Shown here in pieces: positions 9,110-17,140 of a stretch of 64,000 nucleotides of DNA. The position numbers were made by a program, and so were the translations under genes. Below the pieces are notes generated by a model. The model did not search any database. It had not been told where the DNA came from and worked only from the letters and a program-made list of their open reading frames with translations. Source of the stretch: Romboutsia hominis. Its GTDB lineage: Bacteria > Bacillota > Clostridia > Peptostreptococcales > Peptostreptococcaceae. Numbering within the stretch: position 1 is the first letter of the stretch; every line of letters starts with the position of its first letter. Location of the stretch: assembly GCF_900002575.1 (NCBI RefSeq), contig NZ_LN650648.1:1364001-1428000 (forward strand). Reading direction: 5' to 3'.

Positions 9110-9147
9110 AATAAAGTGACTTAGGTTTAAGTCACTTTATTTTTTTG
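9110..9147 (+). terminator. Strong terminator upstream of the motor operon
   Basis: ATAAAGTGACTTA and TAAGTCACTTTAT form a perfect 13-bp stem with a 4-base loop, followed by an unbroken T run. It ends about 60 bases before the TTG start of the MotA-like gene, so it ends an upstream RNA or acts as an attenuator. Confidence 0.88.
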
Positions 9148-9208
9148 AATTTTATTTTGGGCTAGTACATATATATAATTATATAAATATTAAGGGAGGA
9201 GAGAAGTT

Positions 9209-10609
9209 TTGAATAGTTTATTTATAAATATATTAACAGTTTTCTTTGTTTTAGTAATACTTATTTATAGCATTATAAATGTAATCTTAAATAAAGCTTT
9301 ATATAATTATATAAATAGTGATTATATAAGTTTAAATGAGCATAACCAAAGAAGTATGAAATATAAATCTATAAAAGAGAAATATGATTTATACTTACTA
9401 GAAAATAGTCATGCTCAAGTTAATATAACTACATTTATTGAGGAAGTTTGTTCCAATTTAACATTTAAAAAAAGATATGTACTTGATAATATTAAATCGA
9501 TAAAGAGCTCATCATCTAACTGTATATTGCTTGGTGTATTAGGAACATTTGTTGGACTTTCGTTAATGCTTTTAAGTATAAATACTAGCGATATAATAAA
9601 TTCACTTCCTCAGACTATAAGTTCGATGCAAACTGCGTTTATAACTAGTATTTGCGGAATAGTTAGCTCTATTGTATTAAATACTATACTTTCTCGTAAT
9701 GATTGTGAACAAATATTAACTATGTTTATGCTAAAATGCGAAAATTTACTAACTTCTGATGTAACTCATAATAAATCTAAAGACTTAGATAATAAAATAG
9801 AAGATGTAAAAGATACTATAAAGCAAATTAGTAAATCAATAGAATCTATAGAGAAGTTTGATGATATATCAAAAGATTTAAATAGATTTAATAAAGAATT
9901 TATAAACAGTATAAAGACGTTAGAGAACTTACTTCTAGGATCTTCAGACTCTATAAAAGTATTTGATCAAGATATTAGAAAATTAGATAAACAATTTAAT
10001 ATATTGAATGTAAGATTTAATAAATTATTTGATAAATATGATGTTCAAGAGGATATAAATAAAGAAATATTATTAGATATAAAGCTTACTTCTAAAAACA
10101 TAAATGAGTCTGTTGAAAATCAATATAAAATGAGAGAATTTTTAAGAAGCTTATCTGCTAACTTTGCTTTATATGAAAGAACTGCTCAAGATTTATTAGT
10201 TAAGCTTGTAGACTATGAAAAAAATATATCTAATATGCAAGGTAACATAAACAAAGAGCAAATAAACCTAGATCAAACAATAAAACATTTAGCATCTGTA
10301 ATAGCAATTTCAAGTCAAGATATAGATGAAAAATTGAATATGATATTTGATTACATAGAAATTTATAAAGAAGCTGTTGCTATGGATTATATGAAAGAAG
10401 ATAGATATAAGACTGAAAATCAAGAAGAAATTTATGATATAGAAGAAAGTAACTCTAATTATAGTAAATCTAATGAGTTATTAAGGACTTCAGATGTATT
10501 AAGAAAGAAAAGACAAAATAAGTTCATATCTATAGATTCAAAAAAAAGAAATAAATTAAGTAAATCATCTTTAAATAAATTAATTGGAGATGGTAAAGAT
10601 GATAAATAA
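9209..10609 (+). CDS. MotA/TolQ/ExbB-type ion channel protein with long coiled-coil tail (ZorA-like)
   Basis: Stator-type ion channel subunit, predicted in the cytoplasmic membrane. One TM near residues 5-27, then a cytoplasmic loop, then a MotA/ExbB pair of TMs (about 103-122, SNCILLGVLGTFVGLSLMLL; about 142-162, TAFITSICGIVSSIVLNTIL). The remaining ~300 residues are charged heptad-like coiled coil ending in a basic tail. A long cytoplasmic tail on a MotA fold is the hallmark of ZorA (Zorya defence) rather than flagellar MotA or ExbB. TTG start 8 bases after AAGGGAGGA; no better ATG. The next gene is its MotB-like partner, overlapping by 11 bases. No flagellar genes nearby. Confidence 0.75.
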   Translation: MNSLFINILTVFFVLVILIYSIINVILNKALYNYINSDYISLNEHNQRSMKYKSIKEKYDLYLLENSHAQVNITTFIEEVCSNLTFKKRYVLDNIKSIKSSSSNCILLGVLGTFVGLSLMLLSINTSDIINSLPQTISSMQTAFITSICGIVSSIVLNTILSRNDCEQILTMFMLKCENLLTSDVTHNKSKDLDNKIEDVKDTIKQISKSIESIEKFDDISKDLNRFNKEFINSIKTLENLLLGSSDSIKVFDQDIRKLDKQFNILNVRFNKLFDKYDVQEDINKEILLDIKLTSKNINESVENQYKMREFLRSLSANFALYERTAQDLLVKLVDYEKNISNMQGNINKEQINLDQTIKHLASVIAISSQDIDEKLNMIFDYIEIYKEAVAMDYMKEDRYKTENQEEIYDIEESNSNYSKSNELLRTSDVLRKKRQNKFISIDSKKRNKLSKSSLNKLIGDGKDDK

Positions 10610-11222
10610 ATACAGAAGAACTATTAATAAAGAGTTTGAGAAGAGTAGCTTTTGGCCAACTTTTACAGATATGATAGCAACTGTACTAATGGTTATAATG
10701 CTCATACTTTTTAGTAGTGAATCTATAACGGGTTCAGTTGAAAAAGATTTAGCAAAAAGTATAAATGATTCAGTTAAAAACACATTAAAAGATAATGGAT
10801 TAAATGTATTGATTGATGAAAAGAGCGGATTAGTAACCTTTGGAGAAAGTACATTGTTTGATGTAGATAGTTATGAGTTAAAACAAGAAGCCAAAGAAAT
10901 GCTTAAAATATTTATTCCAAGGTACGTAGAAGCTCTTTATAGTAATTATGAGGGTAATATATCAAAAATAGTAATAAAAGGTCATACAGATGATGTTGGG
11001 AGTTATTTATACAATCTAGATTTATCCCAAAAAAGGGCTTATAGTGTAGCTACATTTATAGTAGGTGAGGAAATTGGAGATTATAAATATAAAGATAAGG
11101 TATTAAAGGATATCGAAGCTATAGGTAGATCTGAGGCTGAGCTTATAAAAAATACCGACGGTACTATAAATAAAGATGCATCAAGAAGAGTAGAGTTAAT
11201 GTATGAAATTGATGTTGATTAA
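10599..11222 (+). CDS. MotB/ZorB-like protein with OmpA peptidoglycan-binding domain
   Basis: Partner of the preceding channel. A short basic N-terminus is followed by one TM with the ion-carrying Asp at its start (FWPTFTDMIATVLMVIMLIL), as in MotB/ZorB. The periplasmic-side OmpA-like domain carries GHTDDVGSYLYNLDLSQKRA and a final ASRRVELM, the peptidoglycan-binding signature. 207 aa, shorter than MotB (~260) and like ZorB. An upstream in-frame ATG exists at 10584, but GGAG at 10587-10590 sits ideally for the ATG at 10599, which overlaps the end of the first gene. Predicted to anchor the motor to the wall. A terminator follows directly, so the operon is two genes only. Confidence 0.82.
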   Translation: MINKYRRTINKEFEKSSFWPTFTDMIATVLMVIMLILFSSESITGSVEKDLAKSINDSVKNTLKDNGLNVLIDEKSGLVTFGESTLFDVDSYELKQEAKEMLKIFIPRYVEALYSNYEGNISKIVIKGHTDDVGSYLYNLDLSQKRAYSVATFIVGEEIGDYKYKDKVLKDIEAIGRSEAELIKNTDGTINKDASRRVELMYEIDVD

Positions 11223-11223
11223 C

Positions 11224-11254
11224 AAAAAGGTGGATATAAACCACCTTTTTATAA
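11224..11254. terminator. Terminator shared by convergent genes
   Basis: AAAAAGGTGG and CCACCTTTTT form a perfect 10-bp stem with a 7-base loop. It works in both directions, serving the MotB-like gene and, in part, the convergent gene ending at 11257. Confidence 0.9.
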
Positions 11255-11256
11255 TT

Positions 11257-11715
11257 TTACATATCAAAAACATCTATTAACCATTTAGAACTATGATTAT
11301 CTCGGCAAAGGTATATCCAAGACTCATATGTATTATTTATATTTTTAGGAGTAGTATAATCAATTTTGTACTTAACTTTATAGATTCTAATATTGTCGAT
11401 GCTTTTTTTGCTATATTTTGTGTATGATTTTAGTAAACTATTGTTTGTTTCTCGTTCTAGTGATTTTAATGTAATTTTGTCTATATAATTTAATTTAGAA
11501 CTTAATAAATTAGTTTCATCTTGATCTGTAATAATTTGATTTATTTTAGATATGTCTTTTTTATTGATTGAGTTAAAATATTCATTTACAACTTCTCTAG
11601 AGCTATCATTTTTTTCTATACCTTCAGATTTTATTGTTGCTAAAAAAGAAAATATAAGCATAGGTATTAAAAGTAGTAATGCTAATGTCTGGTTACTCTT
11701 AGTTTTATTTTTTAT
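11257..11715 (-). CDS. Predicted secreted or membrane-anchored protein, unusual AUA start
   Basis: No family recognised; a small alpha/beta domain (NTF2/DUF4878-like size, EVVNEYFNSINKKDI near the start of the mature part) is possible. The conventional ATG (11661) has no ribosome binding site and cuts into the hydrophobic segment. The frame stays open upstream through KNKTKSNQTLALLLLIPMLI, a textbook signal/anchor. A near-perfect AGGAGGTGAT sits 7 bases before an ATA codon at 11715-11713. So either AUA initiates, or an ATG has mutated to ATA. 152 aa from ATA. Weak evidence for function. Confidence 0.55.
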   Translation of the reverse strand: MKNKTKSNQTLALLLLIPMLIFSFLATIKSEGIEKNDSSREVVNEYFNSINKKDISKINQIITDQDETNLLSSKLNYIDKITLKSLERETNNSLLKSYTKYSKKSIDNIRIYKVKYKIDYTTPKNINNTYESWIYLCRDNHSSKWLIDVFDM

Positions 11716-11875
11716 GAAATCACCTCCTAATTAACAATTTTAATTAAGTTAATGCTTAAATTCAGGTATTTATGCCTAGAAAAGGTGCACTTAATTATAG
11801 TATACTATCATATAAGCTAAAAATAAATTATAAGTTAAAATTTGTTAATACTTAATGTTTTAAGGAGGTTAAAAT

Positions 11876-12589
11876 ATGAATAATACACCAACGGCGCACA
11901 ATAATGCAAAGCTAGGAGATATAGCAGAAACTATATTACTTCCTGGAGATCCGCTAAGAGCTAAATTTATAGCGGAAAACTTTTTAGAAGATGTAGTAGA
12001 ATATAACACTGTTAGGGGGATGTTTGGATATACAGGTTATTATAAAGGGAGAAGAATATCTGTACAGGGAAGTGGTATGGGTATACCATCAATAGGGATT
12101 TATTCTTATGAATTAATACACTTTTATGGAGTTAAAAACCTTATAAGAATTGGTTCAGCAGGAGCAATAAATGAAAACTTAAATTTACATGATATTGTAA
12201 TAGGTATGGGTGCTTGTACCGATTCAAACTTTGCATCACAATATAATTTACCAGGTACATATGCTCCAATAGCAAGTTATAAATTACTACAAAAAGCAGT
12301 AAATATAGCTAATGATAAGGGGACTACAGTAACTGTTGGAAATATACTTTCAAGTGATGTATTTTATTCTGATACAGGACTAGGTAATTTAGAAAAATGG
12401 AAGAAGATGGGGGTTCTATGTGTAGAAATGGAAGCAGCTGGTCTTTATATGAATGCTGCTAGAGCAGGAGTTAATGCACTTACTATACTTACAATATCAG
12501 ATTGTCCTTTTACAGGAGAAGAGTGTTCATCTCATGATAGACAAGTAGCATTTACAAAAATGATGGAAATCGCATTAGAATTAGCTTAA
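11876..12589 (+). CDS. deoD: Purine-nucleoside phosphorylase, DeoD type
   Basis: Phosphorolysis of purine (deoxy)ribonucleosides to base and (deoxy)ribose-1-phosphate, cytosolic, usually hexameric. Motifs: [14 protein letters not shown] (phosphate site), [31 protein letters not shown] (ribose site) and the catalytic Asp in [11 protein letters not shown]. 237 aa, normal. ATG follows AAGGAGG. Monocistronic; no deoB/deoC adjoining. Confidence 0.95.
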   Translation: MNNTPTAHNNAKLGDIAETILLPGDPLRAKFIAENFLEDVVEYNTVRGMFGYTGYYKGRRISVQGSGMGIPSIGIYSYELIHFYGVKNLIRIGSAGAINENLNLHDIVIGMGACTDSNFASQYNLPGTYAPIASYKLLQKAVNIANDKGTTVTVGNILSSDVFYSDTGLGNLEKWKKMGVLCVEMEAAGLYMNAARAGVNALTILTISDCPFTGEECSSHDRQVAFTKMMEIALELA

Positions 12590-12601
12590 ATTTTAAATCA
12601 A

Positions 12602-12639
12602 AAGTAAAAGATATGGTTATAATACCATATCTTTTACTT
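12602..12639. terminator. Hairpin between deoD and lexA
   Basis: A perfect 16-bp stem (AAGTAAAAGATATGGT with its complement) with a 6-base loop lies between convergent stop codons. T tracts are short on both sides, so it is a likely bidirectional terminator. Confidence 0.7.
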
Positions 12640-12656
12640 ATAAATACTTAAATTTA

Positions 12657-13286
12657 TTATAATACTCTAAACACACCTGTAACAATGCCTATAACTTGTA
12701 CATCTCTGGATGTTAGAACTATTGGTTCCATAAAATCATTTTGAGGTATTAACCTAATAACATCTCCATCTTTTTCAAATGTCTTTACTGTAGCATATTC
12801 ATTGTGAATAAGGGCTACTACTATTTCAGAATCAACAGCAGTATTTTTTCTATCCACAATAACATAGTCTCCATTTAAAATACCTGCATTAACCATACTA
12901 TCACCTTTAACTTTTAAAACAAAGTTATTGCTACCTTTAACTAGATTAGCTGGTAATGTTATGTACTCTTCTATATTTTGTTTTGCAAGTATTGGTAACC
13001 CTGCTGTGATTTGTCCAACCAGAGGAAGATTTAGCATTTCTGGTGTAGGAAAATCTGATTCGAATCCAGCTTTATCTAAAACTTCTATAGCTCTTGGCTT
13101 AGTAGCATCTCTTCTTATATACCCTAATTTCTCAAGCTTATTTAAATGTGCATGTACAGTAGAAGTTGATTTTAACCCTACAGCATCACATGTTTCTCTA
13201 ACTGATGGTGGATACCCCTTTGAGGCTATTTGATCTTTTATAAATTCTAATATTAATATTTGCTTGCTACTCAAATCTATATACAT
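12657..13286 (-). CDS. lexA: SOS repressor LexA
   Basis: Represses DNA-damage genes; RecA filaments trigger self-cleavage. N-terminal winged HTH (YPPSVRETCDAVGLKSTSTV), then the peptidase domain with cleavage site Ala-Gly in ITAGLP, catalytic Ser in VKGDSMVNAG and Lys in ATVKTF. 209 aa, typical. ATG follows AAGGAGAG. A sigma-A-type promoter with an overlapping LexA box lies directly upstream, so it is autoregulated. A recombinase gene precedes it on the same strand. Confidence 0.97.
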   Translation of the reverse strand: MYIDLSSKQILILEFIKDQIASKGYPPSVRETCDAVGLKSTSTVHAHLNKLEKLGYIRRDATKPRAIEVLDKAGFESDFPTPEMLNLPLVGQITAGLPILAKQNIEEYITLPANLVKGSNNFVLKVKGDSMVNAGILNGDYVIVDRKNTAVDSEIVVALIHNEYATVKTFEKDGDVIRLIPQNDFMEPIVLTSRDVQVIGIVTGVFRVL

Positions 13287-13326
13287 AAAATCTCTCCTTC
13301 CTAGTCAATTATTGCATTATACTTAT

Positions 13327-13366
13327 ATTGTAGCACAATGTTTCCCTTTTCTCAAACATTCGTTCC
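13327..13366 (-). promoter_or_regulatory. lexA promoter with LexA box over the -35
   Basis: Reading the minus strand: GGAACGAATGTTTG (13366-13353), a GAAC-N4-GTTT LexA box, overlaps the -35 hexamer TTGAGA (13355-13350); 17 bases on is the -10 TACAAT (13332-13327). Repressor binding here would block RNA polymerase. Confidence 0.85.
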
Positions 13367-13387
13367 GAAATAAGAAGTATTTACTAT

Positions 13388-14533
13388 TTAGTCTAAAGAA
13401 GTTTCTTTTTTATCATCTATCCATTCAAAATTATTTACAATATCTCTTTTAACATGTTTTTTATGTGCAGCATAAAGCTGGGTAGTAGTGACATTGTCAT
13501 GATCTAATAGATTTTGTACATCATATATAGAAAAACCATTTTGAATTAGAGAAGTAGCGGCAGTAGCACGAAGTTTATGAGGGCTATAACCACTATCTCT
13601 AGATGTTTCCATAGAAATAGACGTATATTTTTTAACAAGTTGTCTGATAGCTTTTGGTGTAATTCTTTTATTTTGTAAAGATAAAAATAAAGCATCTTTG
13701 TGTTCTTCAGCCAATAATTCACTTTTTGTCCTCTCATTATAAATATAATCCTTAACAACGACTTCACAAGTATGGTTAATTGGCATCAAGACTTCTTTAC
13801 CTCTTTTTCTATATATTTTAAATTCACCCCTAGAAAAGTTAAAAGAAGAAATATTTAGCTCTCTGAGCTCATTTAATCTAAGTCCATAAGTAACAAATAA
13901 AGCTAAAATAGCCTTATCACGAAGCTTAGTTTTCCTCCAATAAACTTTTTCTTTATCAGTTAATCCATAACCATTTTCAACAGAATCAAGCATTTTAGCG
14001 ACTTCATCTATGTCGAGTCTTTTTATAGCATCTGGTTGAGGCTTAGGAAGTTTAATTGGATTAAAGCCATCAGTTATGTTGCTGTCTAATTGTTCATTTC
14101 TAAACATAAACTTAAATAGAGTAGAGAGAGATGATTTTTTTCTAGCAAGGGCTCTATTATTATTTTCATAAATTAAAGTTGTATCTTGGGATGTATGTTT
14201 ATAGTATCTAGTACAATAATCACCTAAAAATAAGTTTACATCTCTTGCTTTTATTAAATTAAATTCTTCTAAGGTAATATCACATATTTCTTTAGCTATT
14301 GTTAGTTCTTGAGATTCAACTAAGTAATTGCAGAAAAATTTTATATCTTTTAAATATGCATGTCTAGTAGAGACAGATACAGATCCTTTTAAATAAACAA
14401 AGTAATCTTTCATAAAATTAGGCAATGATTTTTCTATTATTATACATTCTTCTATAAGATTGTTATCACGTATGACGATGTTATCTGGTTTATCTGATTT
14501 ATTATGTATTTTTAATATTTTTGTATCTTTCAA
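13388..14533 (-). CDS. Tyrosine recombinase, XerC/XerD-like
   Basis: 381 aa. N-terminal SAM-like core-binding domain (about 35-150), C-terminal catalytic domain with Arg in TYGLRLNELREL, Lys in KRGKEVLMPI, His/Arg in SPHKLRATAATSL, His in LLDHDNVTTTQLY and the nucleophile Tyr in that last motif. The usual HxLRH has Ala in place of the final His. No Arm-binding domain, so it is closer to chromosomal Xer recombinases than to Tn916/phage integrases. It lies 35 bases before the LexA box of lexA. ATG follows TTGGAGG. No phage genes surround it. Whether it serves chromosome dimer resolution or another inversion system cannot be told. Confidence 0.82.
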   Translation of the reverse strand: MKDTKILKIHNKSDKPDNIVIRDNNLIEECIIIEKSLPNFMKDYFVYLKGSVSVSTRHAYLKDIKFFCNYLVESQELTIAKEICDITLEEFNLIKARDVNLFLGDYCTRYYKHTSQDTTLIYENNNRALARKKSSLSTLFKFMFRNEQLDSNITDGFNPIKLPKPQPDAIKRLDIDEVAKMLDSVENGYGLTDKEKVYWRKTKLRDKAILALFVTYGLRLNELRELNISSFNFSRGEFKIYRKRGKEVLMPINHTCEVVVKDYIYNERTKSELLAEEHKDALFLSLQNKRITPKAIRQLVKKYTSISMETSRDSGYSPHKLRATAATSLIQNGFSIYDVQNLLDHDNVTTTQLYAAHKKHVKRDIVNNFEWIDDKKETSLD

Positions 14534-15106
14534 AATTTACCTCCAACTATAAAATGAAAAGTTATTATAACTATAAAATATAATAACACTAGGTTTTTCG
14601 TATTTCAACTATTCCTAAAATTTAAGTATTACTTACAAATTACATTGTAAAGAGATTAAGTATAAGCATTTGAAGCTTAAAATAAAGTATATTAAATATA
14701 CTTATATATTAGATGAAAAATCTTTAATATTAATGTATAAATATATCTTTAAGAAAGATAACTATAAAATGCAATATGAAAAACTATTTATAAACAAAAT
14801 ATATAGAAACAAAAAAAGAGTATTAGCAAATAAATATAAATTAATTAAATCTATATAAGCATAGGTACAAATTGCTAAATTTAATAAATTTATATGCATA
14901 ATATTATTAATTATAATAACTATTCCCTAAATATACATTTAAAGACTAGTTAAATCTTAAAGATTTATAAATATACCACTACTTCCAATTATCAATATTA
15001 AATTTATTTTAATTTTTATTATTAATATTAATTTAATAAATCTGCATGCATAATAGATAAATTTGTTAAATGAATTTATATTAGTGTATTTTTTATAATA
15101 CAAAAT
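14534..15106. other. Long AT-rich intergenic region
   Basis: No credible gene. A 62-codon TTG-started frame (14670-14858) has no ribosome binding site and a random Lys/Tyr/Ile composition. Two imperfect copies of TTTAATAAAT-NNNN-ATGCATAATA lie at about 14879 and 15031 (21 of 24 positions agree). The recombinase promoter must lie in its left part. Nothing else seen. Confidence 0.4.
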
Positions 15107-15149
15107 AAAATATACCTATATAATTAAATTTATCATATAGGTATATTTT
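15107..15149. terminator. Terminator at the end of the acc operon
   Basis: AAAATATACCTATAT and ATATAGGTATATTTT form a perfect 15-bp stem with a 13-base loop, flanked by T/A tracts on both sides. Confidence 0.85.
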
Positions 15150-15156
15150 TTTAAAT

Positions 15157-16110
15157 CTACAAGCATTTTCCGATTTTTCTATATTTATCATATCTTTTAG
15201 AAACTATTTCAGCTTCAGTAAGTTTTTCATAGTAATCAAGTCTATCTAATATAAATTCTTTTATTTTGTTAGCTACTAAATCCACATCTTCTTGAGCACC
15301 GTTTAATGGCTCTTTTATAACTTTATCAATTATACCAAGCGCATATAAGTCTTTACTAGTAAGTTTCATTACTTCACTAGCTTCTTTAGCTTTAGAGGAA
15401 TCTTTAAATAATATGCTCGACAGTCCTTCAGGAGAAATTACCGAGTAAACTGAGTGTTCCAACATACATACATCATTTCCAATACCAATTCCGAGTGCTC
15501 CTCCACTTCCCCCTTCCCCGATTATAAAGGATATGATAGGTACTTTAAGTTTACTCATTTCAAGTAAGTTTTTTGCAATAGCTTCACTTTGACCACGTTC
15601 TTCAGCTTCTATACCACAAAATGCCCCCGGTGTATCTATAAATGTAATTATAGGTCTTTTAAATTTTTCAGCTTGTTTCATAAGCCTAAGGGCTTTTCTA
15701 TATCCTTCTGGATGAGGCATCCCAAAGTTTCTTTTAATATTTTCATGAACATCATTTCCTTTTTGATGACCTATAATGGTAACCTTAAAATTATTTATAT
15801 TGCCTATTCCTCCGATTATAGATGAATCATCTTTAAACAGCCTATCTCCATGAAGTTCTATAAAATTAGAGAAAATTCTATCAACGTAATCTTTTGTTGT
15901 AGGTCTTTTTATATCTCTACTTAAACAAACTTTTTCATAAGGTGATAAATTAACATTAGCTTCATCTTTTAATTTACTTAGTTTTTCTTCCAATTCTCTT
16001 ATTTGATTACTTAAATCTATTTGATTAGATTTGGATATTTCAGTTAAATTATTTATATCTGCCTTTAATTTCTGTATTTTTTTATTTATCTCAATAGTAT
16101 TTATATCCAT
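15157..16110 (-). CDS. accA: Acetyl-CoA carboxylase carboxyltransferase subunit alpha
   Basis: With AccD moves the carboxyl group from carboxybiotin to acetyl-CoA, the committed step of fatty acid synthesis. The N-terminal coiled segment (LKADINNLTEISKSNQ) is followed by the crotonase-fold domain: HGDRLFKDDSSIIGGIGN, MPHPEGYRKALRLM, FIDTPGAFCGIEAEERGQ, GEGGSGGALGIGIGND, VISPEGLSSILFKD. 317 aa, normal. Last gene of accB-accC-accD-accA. Its ribosome binding site and start codon lie in a 29-bp perfect tandem duplication, creating a second, out-of-frame start just upstream. Confidence 0.97.
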   Translation of the reverse strand: MDINTIEINKKIQKLKADINNLTEISKSNQIDLSNQIRELEEKLSKLKDEANVNLSPYEKVCLSRDIKRPTTKDYVDRIFSNFIELHGDRLFKDDSSIIGGIGNINNFKVTIIGHQKGNDVHENIKRNFGMPHPEGYRKALRLMKQAEKFKRPIITFIDTPGAFCGIEAEERGQSEAIAKNLLEMSKLKVPIISFIIGEGGSGGALGIGIGNDVCMLEHSVYSVISPEGLSSILFKDSSKAKEASEVMKLTSKDLYALGIIDKVIKEPLNGAQEDVDLVANKIKEFILDRLDYYEKLTEAEIVSKRYDKYRKIGKCL

Positions 16111-16153
16111 TCTATTCCTCCATAAGTATTTATATCCATTCTATTCCTCCATA
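16096..16153 (-). repeat. 29-bp perfect tandem duplication carrying the accA ribosome binding site and start
   Basis: Two adjacent identical 29-bp units, each containing (minus strand) TATGGAGGAATAGAATGGAT. Unit 2 supplies a second GGAGG and ATG at 16139. Because 29 is not a multiple of 3, the upstream ATG opens a 12-codon frame (MDINTYGGIEWI) that ends at 16101, nine bases inside accA. Confidence 0.95.
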
Positions 16154-16278
16154 GAAATATCTTAAATTAAATTTTTATATATTCAACTTAAATGTAAATA
16201 TTCATTTATTTAATATTTATTTCTAAAAAATTAACGAATAAATTTTTTGTATTTATTCGCTAATTTATATCTATTTAT

Positions 16279-17127
16279 TTAATGTAGTGAAAGTATAGTA
16301 TATAATGTATCTTTTAAATATTTTCTATTAACTATCTTATCTATAAATCCATGCTCTAGTAAAAATTCAGAAGTTTGGAAATTATTAGGAAGCCTTTGAT
16401 TTATAGTTTGTTCTATAACCCTCTTACCTGCAAAGCCAATTAATGTATTTGGTTCAGATAAAATTATGTCTCCAAGCATAGCAAAACTAGCACTAACACC
16501 GCCAGTTGTAGGGTGTGTTAATAAACTTATATATAATAATCCTTTTTCCTCGAGCTTAGAAATGGCCTGAGAAGTTTTAGCCATTTGCATTAATGATACC
16601 ATTCCTTCTTGCATTCTAGCCCCTCCTGAGGCCGTACAAATAATTATATGAAGATCATTACTAGCTGCATATTCTATAGAATATGTTATCTTATCACCAA
16701 CAATACTGCCCATACTTCCCATCATGAAATCTGGATTCATTACACATAAAACTATTTTTATTCCATTTACACTACAAGTGCCACAAATAACAGCTTCATC
16801 TTCTTTAGTTTTTTCCTTGTAATTATTAAGTTTATTTAAATAATTCGGAAATTCTAATGGATCCTGAATGTCAATTTTAAACATAAACTCTTTAAAAGTA
16901 CCATTATCAGAAATTAAACTTATTCTATCTCTAGCTTTAATACTATAATGTGTTTCACATTTTGGACATATATTTAAATTATCCTCTATATCTTTTTTAA
17001 AAACATGATCATTACAACCTTCACAATATATCCAAAATTTATCATCTACACTATTCTTTTTAAATTTATTATCTAGAGAAACTGTGATATATTTAGTTTC
17101 TTTAGATGGTAAAAATTTTTTAATCAT
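16279..17127 (-). CDS. accD: Acetyl-CoA carboxylase carboxyltransferase subunit beta
   Basis: Zinc-finger-containing partner of AccA. The N-terminal four-Cys zinc ribbon reads CEGC and CPKC (about residues 34-56), followed by a crotonase-fold domain with SASGGARMQEGMVSLMQM-like sequence (here TASGGARMQEGM), THPTTGGVSASFAMLGD and GFAGKRVIEQTI. 282 aa, normal. It starts 13 bases after the accC stop. A 168-base gap separates it from accA, unusually long within this operon. Confidence 0.96.
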   Translation of the reverse strand: MIKKFLPSKETKYITVSLDNKFKKNSVDDKFWIYCEGCNDHVFKKDIEDNLNICPKCETHYSIKARDRISLISDNGTFKEFMFKIDIQDPLEFPNYLNKLNNYKEKTKEDEAVICGTCSVNGIKIVLCVMNPDFMMGSMGSIVGDKITYSIEYAASNDLHIIICTASGGARMQEGMVSLMQMAKTSQAISKLEEKGLLYISLLTHPTTGGVSASFAMLGDIILSEPNTLIGFAGKRVIEQTINQRLPNNFQTSEFLLEHGFIDKIVNRKYLKDTLYTILSLH

Positions 17128-17140
17128 AATGATTTCTCCC

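Noticed and set aside
9209-11222. Full Zorya defence system
   Set aside because: No ZorC, ZorD helicase or ZorE nuclease follows; a terminator closes the pair, so only a ZorAB-like motor is claimed.
14670-14858. 62-codon TTG-started frame on the plus strand
   Set aside because: No ribosome binding site, composition is random-looking Lys/Tyr/Ile, no hairpin after it.
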